DNA from: Oscillospiraceae bacterium
Lineage (GTDB): Bacteria > Bacillota > Clostridia > Oscillospirales > Oscillospiraceae
Assembly (NCBI GenBank): GCA_016282135.1
Contig: JAEEKA010000077.1
Coordinates: forward strand, 1 to 48,058
Length of the DNA: 48,058 nucleotides
Reading direction: 5' to 3'
The notes beneath the pieces are model-generated. The model saw only the letters and a program-made list of their open reading frames with translations. It was not told the DNA's origin and did not search any database. Positions 16,214 through 24,278 of this stretch are shown here, in pieces. Numbering within the stretch: position 1 is the stretch's first letter; every line of letters starts with the position of its first letter. Both the position numbers and the translations under genes were made by a program.

Positions 16214-16345
16214 TGTCAGGGCCGATGCTTTTCCCGTCATGGAGGGCCCCGGGCCCCAAGCGCTGGGGCTTCCCTTCAGAACCGGGCATTCTCCCTGCGG
16301 CGACAGACCCCAGAACCCAGGAAATCGAACCGTTCGTGGAACAAA
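16214..16345 (+). ncRNA. Candidate structured RNA or leader upstream of dgt
   Basis: Transcription from the 16203-16208 promoter would begin near 16214 with a GC-rich, strongly foldable RNA in an otherwise A+T-rich gap. The outer helix can form from TGTC-AGGG (16214-16221) with CCCT and GACA near 16296-16309, and an inner hairpin GCCCCA/TGGGGC (about 16253-16269). GTCAGGGCCGAT and CCTGCGGCGACA faintly recall conserved parts of 6S RNA. The size and 5' end do not fit, so I do not assign that class. It could be a separate small RNA or the leader of dgt. A small ORF from 16213 would be nearly leaderless and shows no family. Confidence 0.4.
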
Positions 16346-16525
16346 ATACCCCTTTGCTTCGACCTTGTTCTTATTTGTTCCGATTTCGTTCTATCAAAAA
16401 TCCTTGGAAAAATCAGGGGAAACTGCCTTTTTAGAACAATAGAACAAGAAAAACCCCAAAACACTTTCACAGCTTGCATAATAGTATAGAAATCGCTTGT
16501 TCTATGTTCTTTGTTCTAAAAGCTG
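16330..16525. repeat. GAACA/TGTTC-rich A+T tract before dgt
   Basis: Many copies of GAACA or TGTTC occur here. One block, TTTAGAACAATAGAACAAG (from about 16431), is largely the inverse complement of CTTGTTCTATGTTC...TTGTTCTAAA (about 16494-16520), allowing a hairpin with a loop of about 45 nt. The spacing does not fit the Bacillota SOS box. Nothing here looks coding. Confidence 0.45.
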
Positions 16526-16576
16526 AAAATCGAGCATGATTCAGTCTGTTTCTGTACAAGATAAAGGGTGTTTTTT

Positions 16577-17581
16577 ATGACCATCAGAGAAGTCATCGAA
16601 CAGCGGGAACGGGAAACCCTGGCCCCCTACGCCGCCCTGGCGGCGGAAAGCCGGGGACGGGGCAGGGAAGAGCCGGAACGGGACGACCGGACCTGCTATC
16701 AGCGGGACGCGGATCGGATTCTCCACAGCCGGAGCTTCCGCAGGCTGATGCATAAGACCCAGGTGTTTCTTCAGCCCGAGGGAGACCACTACCGCACCCG
16801 TATGACCCACACCTTAGAGGTGGCCCGGATCGCCCGGACCATTGCCCGGGCCCTGAATCTGAACGAGGATCTGACGGAAGCCGCCGCCATGGGGCATGAC
16901 CTGGGCCACACCCCCTTCGGTCACGCAGGTGAGAAGGCCCTCACCGAGGTGATGGAGACGCCGTTTTCCCATAACGAGCAGTCTCTTCGGGTGGTGGACA
17001 AGCTGGAAAAGGCCGGTCAGGGGCTGAATCTGACCTATGAGGTCCGCCGGGGCATACTCTGCCACAGCGGCCCGGATATGGCCGAAACCCTGGAAGGGCA
17101 GATCGTCCGACTTTCGGATCGGATCGCCTACATCAACCACGACATTGACGACGCCGTCCGGGCAGGCATCCTGAGCAATGAGGATATTCCCCGGAATATT
17201 GCCGCTGTGTTGGGGGAAACCCACTCCCAGCGGATCAATACTTTGGTCTCCGACCTGGTGCGGACTTCCATGGGAAAACCGATCATCGCCATGACGCCCT
17301 CCGTGGAGGCCGCCATGCTGGAGCTGCGGGAGTTCATGTTTGAGCGGGTTTACCGCAACCCCGTGGCCAAGGGCGAGGAGGTCAAGGCCCGGCGGATCAT
17401 CCAGGAGCTCTACAAGTACTATCTGGCCCATCCCGAGAAGCTTCCCGAGGACTTCCAGCCCCAGCTGGACCTGGAGGGCATGCCCCGGGTGGTCTGCGAC
17501 TACGTGGCCGGTATGACGGACAAATACGCCGTCTACAAGTTCGAGGAGATCTTCGTCCCCAGCGGCTGGGCGGTTCGATAG
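16577..17581 (+). CDS. dgt: Deoxyguanosinetriphosphate triphosphohydrolase-like HD protein
   Basis: A 334-residue HD-domain dNTP triphosphohydrolase that releases tripolyphosphate from deoxynucleotides. The DRTCYQRDADRILHSRSFRRLMHKTQV block (about 36-62) and RTRMTHTLEVARIARTIAR (HD-first His) are typical. So are AAAMGHDLGHTPFGHAGE (the HD pair) and FSHNEQSLRVV. ATG 16577 has AAAGGGTG 6 bp upstream; the frame opens earlier at GTG 16568 without a ribosome site. It lies before dnaG-rpoD, a common neighbourhood in Clostridia. Substrate preference cannot be read from the sequence. Confidence 0.92.
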   Translation: MTIREVIEQRERETLAPYAALAAESRGRGREEPERDDRTCYQRDADRILHSRSFRRLMHKTQVFLQPEGDHYRTRMTHTLEVARIARTIARALNLNEDLTEAAAMGHDLGHTPFGHAGEKALTEVMETPFSHNEQSLRVVDKLEKAGQGLNLTYEVRRGILCHSGPDMAETLEGQIVRLSDRIAYINHDIDDAVRAGILSNEDIPRNIAAVLGETHSQRINTLVSDLVRTSMGKPIIAMTPSVEAAMLELREFMFERVYRNPVAKGEEVKARRIIQELYKYYLAHPEKLPEDFQPQLDLEGMPRVVCDYVAGMTDKYAVYKFEEIFVPSGWAVR

Positions 17582-17617
17582 TGCAGAATGCATTTCTGCG
17601 TTCCGACAATGAAAATA

Positions 17618-17701
17618 TGAAGTAAAAAGTAAGAAGTAAGAATTGACGTGCCTCGTCCTTACAGTTAAATTCTCACTTCTCACTTCTCAATTCTCAATTC
17701 C
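17618..17701. repeat. Facing heptad runs in the dnaG leader
   Basis: AGTAAAA-AGTAAGA-AGTAAGA (about 17620-17643) is followed, 25 bp on, by TTCTCAC-TTCTCAC-TTCTCAA-TTCTCAA (about 17671-17699). The two are roughly complementary and could form a long A/U-rich hairpin that ends directly before the AAAGGAGG of dnaG. The same heptad types occur at 2581-2613 and 12553-12590. Confidence 0.6.
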
Positions 17702-17716
17702 AAAGGAGGTGTCCCC

Positions 17717-19480
17717 GTGGCATTCCCTGCGGCCTTTATTGACGAGCTGGTGGCCCGCAACCCGGTGGACGAGGTGGTGGGGCAATACGTCCAGCTCAAG
17801 CGCAGCGGCGCCAACTACTTCGGCCTCTGCCCCTTCCACGGGGAGAAGACCGCCTCCTTTTCTGTGAACCCCGGCAAGCAGATGTACTACTGCTTCGGCT
17901 GCCACAAGGGGGGCGGGGTCATCAATTTCATCATGGATATTGAGGGCCTGTCCTATCCGGACGCCGTGCGCTTCCTGGCCAAGCGGGTGAATTTGGAGGT
18001 CCCCGATGACGAACAGTACCAAAGCCAGTACAAGGAGCAGGAGCGCCTCTGGAAGCTCTGCAAGGACGCGGCCAAGTACTACCACGATATGCTGAAGTCC
18101 GACGCCGGAAAGGCTGCCCGGGCCTACCTGGTGAAGCGGGGCCTGGACTGGGCCACGGTGGTGAAATTCGGCATCGGCTTTGCACCCGACGACTTTCACG
18201 CCCTCCTGCCCGCCATGGAGCGGAAGGGCTACACCCGGCAGGAGCTGATTGCCGCAAACCTGGCCGCCGTCTCCCAGAAGAACAGCCAGAACGTCTACGA
18301 CCGCTTTCGCAACCGGATCATGTTCCCCCAGATCGACCTGCGGGGCAACGTCATCGGCTTTGCGGGCCGGGCGCTGGACAAGGAGGCCAAGGCCAAGTAT
18401 ATCAACCCCACGGAAACTTTGATTTTCTCCAAGCGGAAGTTTTTATACGCCATGAACCTGGCAAAGAAATCCAAGCGGCCCTATATCATCCTCTGCGAGG
18501 GCCCAATGGACGCCATCGCCTGTCACCAGTTCGGCTTCGACTGCGCCGTGGCCTCCCAGGGCACCGCCCTGACGGAGGATCAGGTGAACATCATCAGCAA
18601 ATACACCGACCGGGTGATTATGACCTACGACAACGACGCCGCCGGTCAGAACGCCACCCAGCGAGCCATTCAGATGTTCGGCAGGGCAGGGGTGCAGGTA
18701 AAGATCTTGCAGCTCCACGACGCCAAGGACGCCGACGAATTCCTCCACAAGTTCGGAGCCGACCCCTTCGACGTGCTGATTCAGGGCTCCGAGAATCAGG
18801 CGGATTACCGGCTGCTGTCTCTGCAAAAGCAGTTTGACCTGAGCAAGGACGATCAGCGGGTGGAGTTTACCGCCAAGGCCGCCGAGCTGATCTCCACCTT
18901 TTCCAGCGCCGTAGAACGGGAAATTTACGCGGATCGGGCCGCCAAAGCTGCGGGAATCTCCCGCGACGCCATGCTGCTGGAGGCCACGAAGGCTTACAAG
19001 AAGCGTTCGAGCAGGGAAAAGCGAAAACAGGAGCGGGAGGACCTTTCACCTGCGACGACCACCCTCCCGGAGGACAGGCACCTGCGGGCGGAATACGCCA
19101 ACACCCGTTCCGCCCGTGCCGAGGAGGAGGTGGTGGGACTGGCCCTGCTGGACCCATCCCTGCTGGACCTGGCCCCGGAGCTGAGCGGCAGCGTCTTTTC
19201 CGTTCGTTTCCTGGGAAAGGCCTACGATGCCCTGCTTGCCCTGCACCGGCAGGGGCTTCGGGTCAGCCTCGCCGCCCTGCAGGATTTTACCCCCGAGGAA
19301 AGCGCCCGGCTCAGCGCTGTTTCCCAGCGCTTTGACCGGATTGCCGATGAACGGGCCTTCACCGATTGTGTTGCCGTGATTCTGGAGGAGAGCGGGAAGA
19401 AGACCGCATCCAATACAGACGCTGACCTGCTGACCGTTGCCAAGGAAATGTTAAAAAACAAAGGATACGGAGGGAATTAA
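17717..19480 (+). CDS. dnaG: DNA primase
   Basis: Synthesises RNA primers at the replication fork. The 587-residue product starts at GTG 17717 with AAAGGAGG upstream. The zinc-binding domain has Cys38, His41, Cys59 and Cys62 (LCPFH...YYCFGC). The catalytic core has the [11 protein letters not shown] block (194-204), the Toprim Glu261 (CEGPMDA) and the metal-binding DND at 305-307. The C-terminal third is the helicase-interacting region and is poorly conserved, as usual. rpoD follows after 1 bp, forming the dnaG-rpoD part of the macromolecular synthesis operon; rpsU is not present here. Confidence 0.96.
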   Translation: MAFPAAFIDELVARNPVDEVVGQYVQLKRSGANYFGLCPFHGEKTASFSVNPGKQMYYCFGCHKGGGVINFIMDIEGLSYPDAVRFLAKRVNLEVPDDEQYQSQYKEQERLWKLCKDAAKYYHDMLKSDAGKAARAYLVKRGLDWATVVKFGIGFAPDDFHALLPAMERKGYTRQELIAANLAAVSQKNSQNVYDRFRNRIMFPQIDLRGNVIGFAGRALDKEAKAKYINPTETLIFSKRKFLYAMNLAKKSKRPYIILCEGPMDAIACHQFGFDCAVASQGTALTEDQVNIISKYTDRVIMTYDNDAAGQNATQRAIQMFGRAGVQVKILQLHDAKDADEFLHKFGADPFDVLIQGSENQADYRLLSLQKQFDLSKDDQRVEFTAKAAELISTFSSAVEREIYADRAAKAAGISRDAMLLEATKAYKKRSSREKRKQEREDLSPATTTLPEDRHLRAEYANTRSARAEEEVVGLALLDPSLLDLAPELSGSVFSVRFLGKAYDALLALHRQGLRVSLAALQDFTPEESARLSAVSQRFDRIADERAFTDCVAVILEESGKKTASNTDADLLTVAKEMLKNKGYGGN

Positions 19481-19481
19481 G

Positions 19482-20609
19482 ATGGAACAGAACGAACTAC
19501 TCCAACAGAGACTCAGATCCCTGATCGAGACCGGAAAGAAAAACGGAAAAATCACCTCCAAGCAGCTCATGCAGACCCTGGACGATATCGACGCCGACGA
19601 GAAGCAGATTGAGCAGATCTATGATGCCCTGGAAAAGGCCGGCATTGAGATTGATGTTTCTGACGTGGCGGAGATCATCGAGGCAGCAGACGATCTGCTT
19701 CCCTCCGACTCCGAATTGATGGATCTGGACGAACAGATTCCGCTGGACTTGAATGATGTGGATGCCATTTCGGAGGAAACCACTACCACCGACCCCGTCC
19801 GGATGTACCTGAAGGAAATCGGCAAGATCCCCCTGCTCTCCTCCGAGGAGGAAATGGAACTGGCGAAGCGGATTTCCCAGGGGGATGAGGATGCCAAGAA
19901 GCGCATGGTGGAGGCCAATCTTCGACTGGTGGTGTCTGTTGCCAAGCATTATCTGGGCAGAGGGATGCAGCTTCTGGATCTGATTCAGGAGGGGAACATG
20001 GGCCTGCTGAAGGCTGTGGAGAAATTCGACTACACCAAGGGCTATAAATTTTCCACCTATGCCACCTGGTGGATTCGCCAATCCATCACCCGGGCAGTGG
20101 CCGATCAGGCCAGAACCATCCGGATTCCCGTTCACATGGTGGAGACCATCAACCGGGTTTCCCGGACTTCCAGGGCCTTGGTGCAGGAGCTGGGCCGTGA
20201 GCCCACCCTGGCAGAGATCGGCGAGCATCTTGGTATTTCCGAAGGGAAAATTGCCGAGGTCATGAAGATTGCCCAGGACCCCGTCTCTCTGGAAACTCCG
20301 GTGGGCGAGGAGGACGACAGCCACCTGGGAGATTTTATCCCCGACAGCGACGTAACAGAGCCTGCCGAATCCGCCTCCTTTAATATGCTGCGCCAGCAGC
20401 TGGCCGAGGTTATGCAGACTCTCAGCCCCAGAGAGTGCAAGGTTCTGCGGCTGCGCTTCGGCCTGGAAGACGGCAGAGCCCATACCCTGGAGGAAGTGGG
20501 ACGGGAATTTGACGTCACCCGGGAGCGGGTCCGCCAGATCGAGGCCAAGGCCCTGCGTAAGCTGCGCCATCCCTCCCGATCCCGGATTTTGAAGGATTTT
20601 CTCAGTTAG
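19482..20609 (+). CDS. rpoD: RNA polymerase primary sigma factor (sigma-A/RpoD)
   Basis: A 375-residue housekeeping sigma factor. A reduced region 1.1 (1-60) is followed by an acidic linker, region 1.2 ([23 protein letters not shown]), region 2 ([35 protein letters not shown] and [15 protein letters not shown]), region 3 and region 4.2 ([29 protein letters not shown]). The length is close to B. subtilis SigA. The many TTGACA/TATAAT promoters in this window agree with such a factor. Its GGAGGG ribosome site lies in the last codons of dnaG, indicating coupled expression. Confidence 0.97.
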   Translation: MEQNELLQQRLRSLIETGKKNGKITSKQLMQTLDDIDADEKQIEQIYDALEKAGIEIDVSDVAEIIEAADDLLPSDSELMDLDEQIPLDLNDVDAISEETTTTDPVRMYLKEIGKIPLLSSEEEMELAKRISQGDEDAKKRMVEANLRLVVSVAKHYLGRGMQLLDLIQEGNMGLLKAVEKFDYTKGYKFSTYATWWIRQSITRAVADQARTIRIPVHMVETINRVSRTSRALVQELGREPTLAEIGEHLGISEGKIAEVMKIAQDPVSLETPVGEEDDSHLGDFIPDSDVTEPAESASFNMLRQQLAEVMQTLSPRECKVLRLRFGLEDGRAHTLEEVGREFDVTRERVRQIEAKALRKLRHPSRSRILKDFLS

Positions 20610-20639
20610 GCTGGGCAATCGGGGTCAGGTAATCGGTAC

Positions 20640-20745
20640 AGCTTTTGCAGGGAGCGGCCTCCGCGACGCCTCGCGGCTTTTCGAAACGGTTCCTTTCGGG
20701 CTGTCGAGGACGCCAGCCCCTACGGGCCGTGCCGGCGGCCTTTCC
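20640..20745. repeat. Hairpin-array repeat between rpoD and acpP
   Basis: Three or more short hairpins follow one another: CCGCGA/TCGCGG (20661-20676), CGAAA/TTTCG (20682-20698) and GGCTG/CAGCC (20699-20718). They end in GCCCCTACGGG (20716-20726), the reverse orientation of the GTAGGG head seen in the other repeats. The stretch 20610-20756 has no credible ORF. Confidence 0.55.
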
Positions 20746-20756
20746 CGAAAAAATTC

Positions 20757-20784
20757 TTGACAAATAGAAAAAAAACTGTATGAT
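20757..20784 (+). promoter_or_regulatory. acpP promoter
   Basis: TTGACA (20757-20762), 16-bp A-rich spacer, TATGAT (20779-20784), about 65 bp before the acyl carrier protein start. The spacer has a run of A residues. Confidence 0.75.
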
Positions 20785-20848
20785 ACATGATAGTGCGTTG
20801 CCCCGCAGAGGCGGGACGCACGGATTGAATCATCAGGAGGCTGATTCC

Positions 20849-21067
20849 ATGCTGGAAAAACTGATTCAATATCTCTCCAACGAGCTGGACATCCCCGCCG
20901 AGGAGTTGAGCCGGGACACCACCTTTGAGAGCCTGCACCTGGATTCCCTGGATACCGTCGAGATGCTGATGGATCTGGAGTCTGAGCTGGGCGTTGATCT
21001 GGAGTTGGAGGAAAAGGTCGCGACCATCGGTGAGCTAGCCGACTTTATTGAGAGCAAGCTGGATTAA
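20849..21067 (+). CDS. acpP: Acyl carrier protein (fatty acid synthesis type)
   Basis: A 72-residue acidic acyl carrier protein. The phosphopantetheine attachment site is Ser33 in HLDSLDTVEML, and helix III ends in ADFIESKLD. CAGGAGG lies 8 bp before the ATG. It stands alone, without fab genes, and has its own promoter. It differs clearly from the second carrier protein at 29881, whose motif is WDSLEHINL. The SRP RNA promoter begins 3 bp after its stop. Confidence 0.92.
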   Translation: MLEKLIQYLSNELDIPAEELSRDTTFESLHLDSLDTVEMLMDLESELGVDLELEEKVATIGELADFIESKLD

Positions 21068-21070
21068 TAC

Positions 21071-21099
21071 TTGCAAATTTCCGCGTTTTTGTGTACAAT
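21071..21099 (+). promoter_or_regulatory. Promoter of the SRP RNA gene
   Basis: TTGCAA (21071-21076), 17-bp spacer, TACAAT (21094-21099). Transcription would start near 21106, shortly before the closing helix of the SRP RNA. Confidence 0.75.
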
Positions 21100-21123
21100 A
21101 GAATACAGACTTGTCACGAGCAA

Positions 21124-21418
21124 CCGGCCTGTGACAAGGTCGCACTAGCCGGGGAGATAGCGGTGCCCTGTAACCTGCAATCCGCTACAGCAGGAGTGAA
21201 TTCCTACACCCGGGCTTGCGTTGTGCTGCTGTCCGTACAAGTAGTGTTGAGGGATCGGTCTCACGCAACGGAACCCCGTGAACCATGTCAGGCGGGGAAC
21301 CGAGCAGCATTAAGCGGCAAGTTCCGTGTGCCGTGGGTCAGCCGTTTCTGAGCTGGCTGTCCGGGAAACGGGGATAACGCAAGTTCAAATGTAGGTGTGC
21401 GATCTTGTCATGGGCCGG
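21124..21418 (+). ncRNA. ffs: Signal recognition particle RNA, large bacterial type (scRNA/4.5S)
   Basis: RNA scaffold of the signal recognition particle that binds Ffh. The Alu-domain text GGGGAGATAGCGGTGCCCTG with GCAATCCGCT (about 21150-21190) and the S-domain text ACCATGTCAGG...GGGGAACCGAGCAGC (about 21282-21309) are diagnostic. The ends pair: 21124-21145 with 21397-21418 gives 22 consecutive pairs, three of them G-U. The roughly 295-nt size, with an Alu domain, matches the Bacillota form. The position just before dnaX-ybaB-recR is the same as in B. subtilis. Exact mature ends are inferred from the pairing. Confidence 0.92.
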
Positions 21419-21419
21419 T

Positions 21420-21600
21420 GCATTCTGTCCCGCAGGAACAGAATGCAAGTTATGATTCGCCTGCGGCGAAGTATGGAGTGCTGCGCGCGTTATGATTCCG
21501 CTTTGCGGAAATGATGAGCGCTCCGCGCGTTTTCTCATAACTGCCGAAGGCATCATAACTTGCGAAGCAATCATAACTTGTGCGTCAGCACAATTATAAC
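21420..21600. repeat. Array of short hairpins separated by GTTATGA / TCATAAC
   Basis: At least six hairpins are strung together: GCATTCTGT/ACAGAATGC (21420-21446), TTCGCC/GGCGAA (21456-21470), TTCCGC/GCGGAA (21496-21510), TGCC/GGCA (21542-21552), TTGC/GCAA (21560-21570) and TTGTGC/GCACAA (21578-21593). The spacers read GTTATGA in the left half and TCATAAC in the right half, so the array is itself roughly an inverted repeat. It lies between SRP RNA and dnaX and has no T run, so it is not a plain terminator. Confidence 0.65.
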
Positions 21601-21630
21601 GCAAAGTTTACGCAGCACGGGGGTGGACAG

Positions 21631-23220
21631 ATGTACCAGGCATTATACCGCAAATACCGGCCCCAGACCTTTGACGACGTGGTGGGGCAGGGGAGTATCA
21701 CCCAGATTCTCCGGACCCAGGTGGTCACGGGGAAGCTGAGCCATGCCTATCTGTTCACCGGTTCCCGCGGTACCGGCAAGACCACCTGCTCCAAAATCAT
21801 GGCCAAGGCGGTGAATTGCCTGAACCCGGTGGATGGAAACCCCTGCAACTGCTGCGCAGCCTGCAAGAGCATTGACAGCGGTTCCTGCATGGATGTGTTG
21901 GAAATCGACGCCGCATCCAACAACGGCGTCGACAACGTCCGGACCCTTCGGGAGGATGCCATTTACGCTCCCACGGAGGTCCGTAAGCGGGTTTATATCA
22001 TCGACGAAGTCCACATGCTCTCCATGTCGGCCTTTAACGCACTGCTGAAGATCATTGAGGAGCCGCCCGCCCACCTGATGTTCATTCTGGCTACCACGGA
22101 GCTGCACAAGGTGCCCGCGACCATCCTCTCCCGGTGCCAGCGCTTCTCCTTCCGGCGGATTGACCCGGCGGACGTCGCTTCCAGGATTCATTTTGTGGCC
22201 TACGAGGAGGGCATCGACGTCACCGAGGAGGCGGCAAATCTCCTGGGGCGGCTGGCGGACGGCGCCCTGCGGGACGGCCTGTCCCTTCTGGATCAGTGCG
22301 CCGCTGCTGCTTCCGGGCAGATCACCCCGGAGACCGTCTATCAGACCCTCGGCATCGCCGGGGCCAGGTCGGCGGCGGAGTTGCTCACCGCCGTGGCGGA
22401 CCGGGATTCCTCCCGGGCTTTGACCCTGCTGACGAAGCAGTATGCCGAAGGGAAGGATCTCTCGGCTTTGGTGGATGAGCTGGTCAGCCTGTGCAGAGAC
22501 CTGCTGCTGCTGAAAACCGCGCCGAAGGTGGGCGCAGCCATGCTCACCGGCGTCTGCACCGACTCGGAGCTGCGGGCACTGCTGGGCAGATTTACCCCGG
22601 CGGAGCTGCTGCGGCATACCCGCCTGCTCCAGGACACGGCTTCCGGCTTCAACAAAAGCGCCAACCGCCGCATTGACGTGGAGCTTTGTCTGCTGCAAAT
22701 GTGCGAGCCTGCTCTGGATCACGATTTGCAGGCTCTTAACGCCAGAGTTTCCAGGCTGGAGACCATGCTGGAGTCCGGGGTAATTCCCGCGGCGCGGCCC
22801 GCGCCGGACGCGGAACCGGAGCCGGTGACGCCCTCTTCAGAAGAGCCAGAGGCATCGGAGGCCCCTGCCCGGGAACCCCTGGAGGAGCTTCCTGTTTCCT
22901 TCTGGGCGGATCTGACCGACGCTGTTCGGAAGTGGAGGCCCTCTCTGGGCGGATACTTCAATACGAATGATTCGAATTTGCTGGTTCCAACCCTGCGAGG
23001 GGATATGTTGGAGCTGACTGCTGCCTCTCAGGTTGTCAAGAGCATTGTGGATCAGGAAGACGTTCGCCTATTTGTGGCCCAGCGGGCTGGGGCGCTGCTT
23101 CACAAGCCCATCCGTGTGCGGGTTTTGGAGCGCGGACAGCACCGGGGGGCGGAGGACCCTATTCGGAAGCTTGAGGCCCTTGGCAAAGAACACCCGGATC
23201 TGTTTCACGTTACGGATTAG
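21631..23220 (+). CDS. dnaX: DNA polymerase III subunit gamma/tau
   Basis: Clamp-loader ATPase of the replicase. The 529-residue product from ATG 21631 begins MYQALYRKYRPQTFDDVVGQ. Walker A is GSRGTGKT (44-51), the zinc module uses Cys63, Cys72, Cys75 and Cys78, Walker B is VYIIDEVH (121-128), and the SRC arginine finger is Arg168. Clamp-loader domain III and a Pro/Glu-rich linker (about 380-435) follow, then a tau-like C-terminal domain. The ribosome site GGGGGTGG is weak. The longer frame from 21580 runs into the hairpin array and is not used. Followed by ybaB and recR in the conserved order. Confidence 0.95.
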   Translation: MYQALYRKYRPQTFDDVVGQGSITQILRTQVVTGKLSHAYLFTGSRGTGKTTCSKIMAKAVNCLNPVDGNPCNCCAACKSIDSGSCMDVLEIDAASNNGVDNVRTLREDAIYAPTEVRKRVYIIDEVHMLSMSAFNALLKIIEEPPAHLMFILATTELHKVPATILSRCQRFSFRRIDPADVASRIHFVAYEEGIDVTEEAANLLGRLADGALRDGLSLLDQCAAAASGQITPETVYQTLGIAGARSAAELLTAVADRDSSRALTLLTKQYAEGKDLSALVDELVSLCRDLLLLKTAPKVGAAMLTGVCTDSELRALLGRFTPAELLRHTRLLQDTASGFNKSANRRIDVELCLLQMCEPALDHDLQALNARVSRLETMLESGVIPAARPAPDAEPEPVTPSSEEPEASEAPAREPLEELPVSFWADLTDAVRKWRPSLGGYFNTNDSNLLVPTLRGDMLELTAASQVVKSIVDQEDVRLFVAQRAGALLHKPIRVRVLERGQHRGAEDPIRKLEALGKEHPDLFHVTD

Positions 23221-23273
23221 GCGGCAGGAAAATGGAAACAAATTAATTTCATCATATTCAGGAGGAATATAAA

Positions 23274-23630
23274 ATGGCAAAAGGCGGATTTCGCGGCGGC
23301 CCCATGGGCGGCGGCATTAACGCGAACATGATTAAGCAGGCCCAGAAAATGCAGCAGGACATGCTGAAAATGCAGGAGGAGATGGAGAACCAGACCTATG
23401 AAGCCACGGTAGGCGGCGGCATGGTCAAGGCCGTGGTCAACGGCAAGCACTCCGTTCTCTCCGTGGAGATCAACCCCGAGGCCGTTGACCCCGAGGACGT
23501 GGAAATGCTCCAGGATCTGGTTGTTGCGGCAGTCAATGAAGCTATGCGGAAGGCGGAGGCGGAAGCCAATGCCAGCATGAGCAAGCTCACCGGCTCCCTG
23601 AACCTGGGCGGACTGGGCGGATTGTTCTGA
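23274..23630 (+). CDS. ybaB: Nucleoid-associated protein, YbaB/EbfC family
   Basis: A small DNA-binding protein of 118 residues forming dimers that coat the nucleoid. The N-terminus is Gly/Arg-rich (AKGGFRGGPMGGG), followed by MIKQAQKMQQDMLKMQEEMEN and the VVNGKHSVLSVEINPEAVDPEDVEMLQDLVVAAVNEA block typical of the family. The C-terminus is Gly/Leu-rich. AGGAGG lies upstream of the ATG. The stop overlaps the recR start (TGATG), so the two are coupled. Confidence 0.95.
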   Translation: MAKGGFRGGPMGGGINANMIKQAQKMQQDMLKMQEEMENQTYEATVGGGMVKAVVNGKHSVLSVEINPEAVDPEDVEMLQDLVVAAVNEAMRKAEAEANASMSKLTGSLNLGGLGGLF

Positions 23631-24232
23631 TGCAGCGCTATTTTCCGGCCGCATTGGAGCGGCTGACAGAGGCCTTTGCCAGGCTTCCGGGCATCGGGGG
23701 AAAGACGGCCCAGCGGCTGGCCTTTCATGTGCTGAGCCTTCCGGACGAGGAGGCTGCAGACTTTGCCCGGGCCATTGTGGAGGCCAAGCAGACGGTTCAC
23801 ACCTGTCCCATCTGCCAGAATCTCACCGACGGGGAACGCTGCGCCATCTGCTCCGACGAGCGCCGGGACCCCGGCGTCATCTGCGTGGTGGCGGAGCCCC
23901 GGGACGTGATCGCCATGGAGCGGGCCCGGGAGTATGACGGGGTCTATCATGTGCTCCACGGAGTCATTTCGCCTCTGAACCACATCGGCCCCGACGATAT
24001 TCGCATCCGGGAGCTGCTGGCCCGGGTGGCCCAGGGGGGCGTTCGGGAGGTTATTATGGCCACCAACCCCGACACAGAGGGAGAGGCTACGGCCATGTAC
24101 CTGTCCCGGCTCCTGCGGCCTATGGAGGTCAAGGTCACCCGGCTTGCCTATGGCATCCCCGTGGGCAGCCAGCTGGAATATGCCGACGAGGTTACCCTGC
24201 TTCGGGCTCTGGAGGGCCGAAGAGAGATCTGA
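23630..24232 (+). CDS. recR: Recombination mediator protein RecR
   Basis: Works with RecF and RecO to load RecA at gaps. The 200-residue protein has the helix-hairpin-helix LPGIGGKTAQRLAFH (19-33), a zinc finger with Cys59, Cys62, Cys71 and Cys74, and a Toprim domain (from about 82) including ATNPDTEGEATA. The C-terminal Walker-B-like ARG-containing tail LAYGIPVGSQLEYADEVTL is standard. The ATG overlaps the ybaB stop. It ends the dnaX operon before a strong terminator. Confidence 0.96.
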   Translation: MQRYFPAALERLTEAFARLPGIGGKTAQRLAFHVLSLPDEEAADFARAIVEAKQTVHTCPICQNLTDGERCAICSDERRDPGVICVVAEPRDVIAMERAREYDGVYHVLHGVISPLNHIGPDDIRIRELLARVAQGGVREVIMATNPDTEGEATAMYLSRLLRPMEVKVTRLAYGIPVGSQLEYADEVTLLRALEGRREI

Positions 24233-24239
24233 ATAATTT

Positions 24240-24278
24240 CGGGCTGTCGGTTCAAATCTGAACCGACAGCCCGTTTTT
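24240..24278. terminator. Bidirectional terminator between recR and the transketolase gene
   Basis: Arms CGGGCTGTCGGTTCA (24240-24254) and TGAACCGACAGCCCG (24259-24273) pair over 15 bp, with a 4-nt loop and T5 (24274-24278). The left arm overlaps the last codons of the convergent minus-strand transketolase gene. Confidence 0.92.

Noticed and set aside
16214-16345. 6S RNA (ssrS)
   Set aside because: GTCAGGGCCGAT and CCTGCGGCGACA recall 6S text, but the 5' closing stem and the usual length are missing.
16180-16434. 84-codon ORF (and a 74-codon one from ATG 16213) in the gap before dgt
   Set aside because: No ribosome site, Pro/Trp-rich low-quality text, and the region folds strongly as RNA. 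The ATG would be at the transcript start.
21419-21605. CRISPR array
   Set aside because: The hairpins differ in stem and size, spacers are 7-25 nt and repeated, the opposite of a CRISPR pattern.
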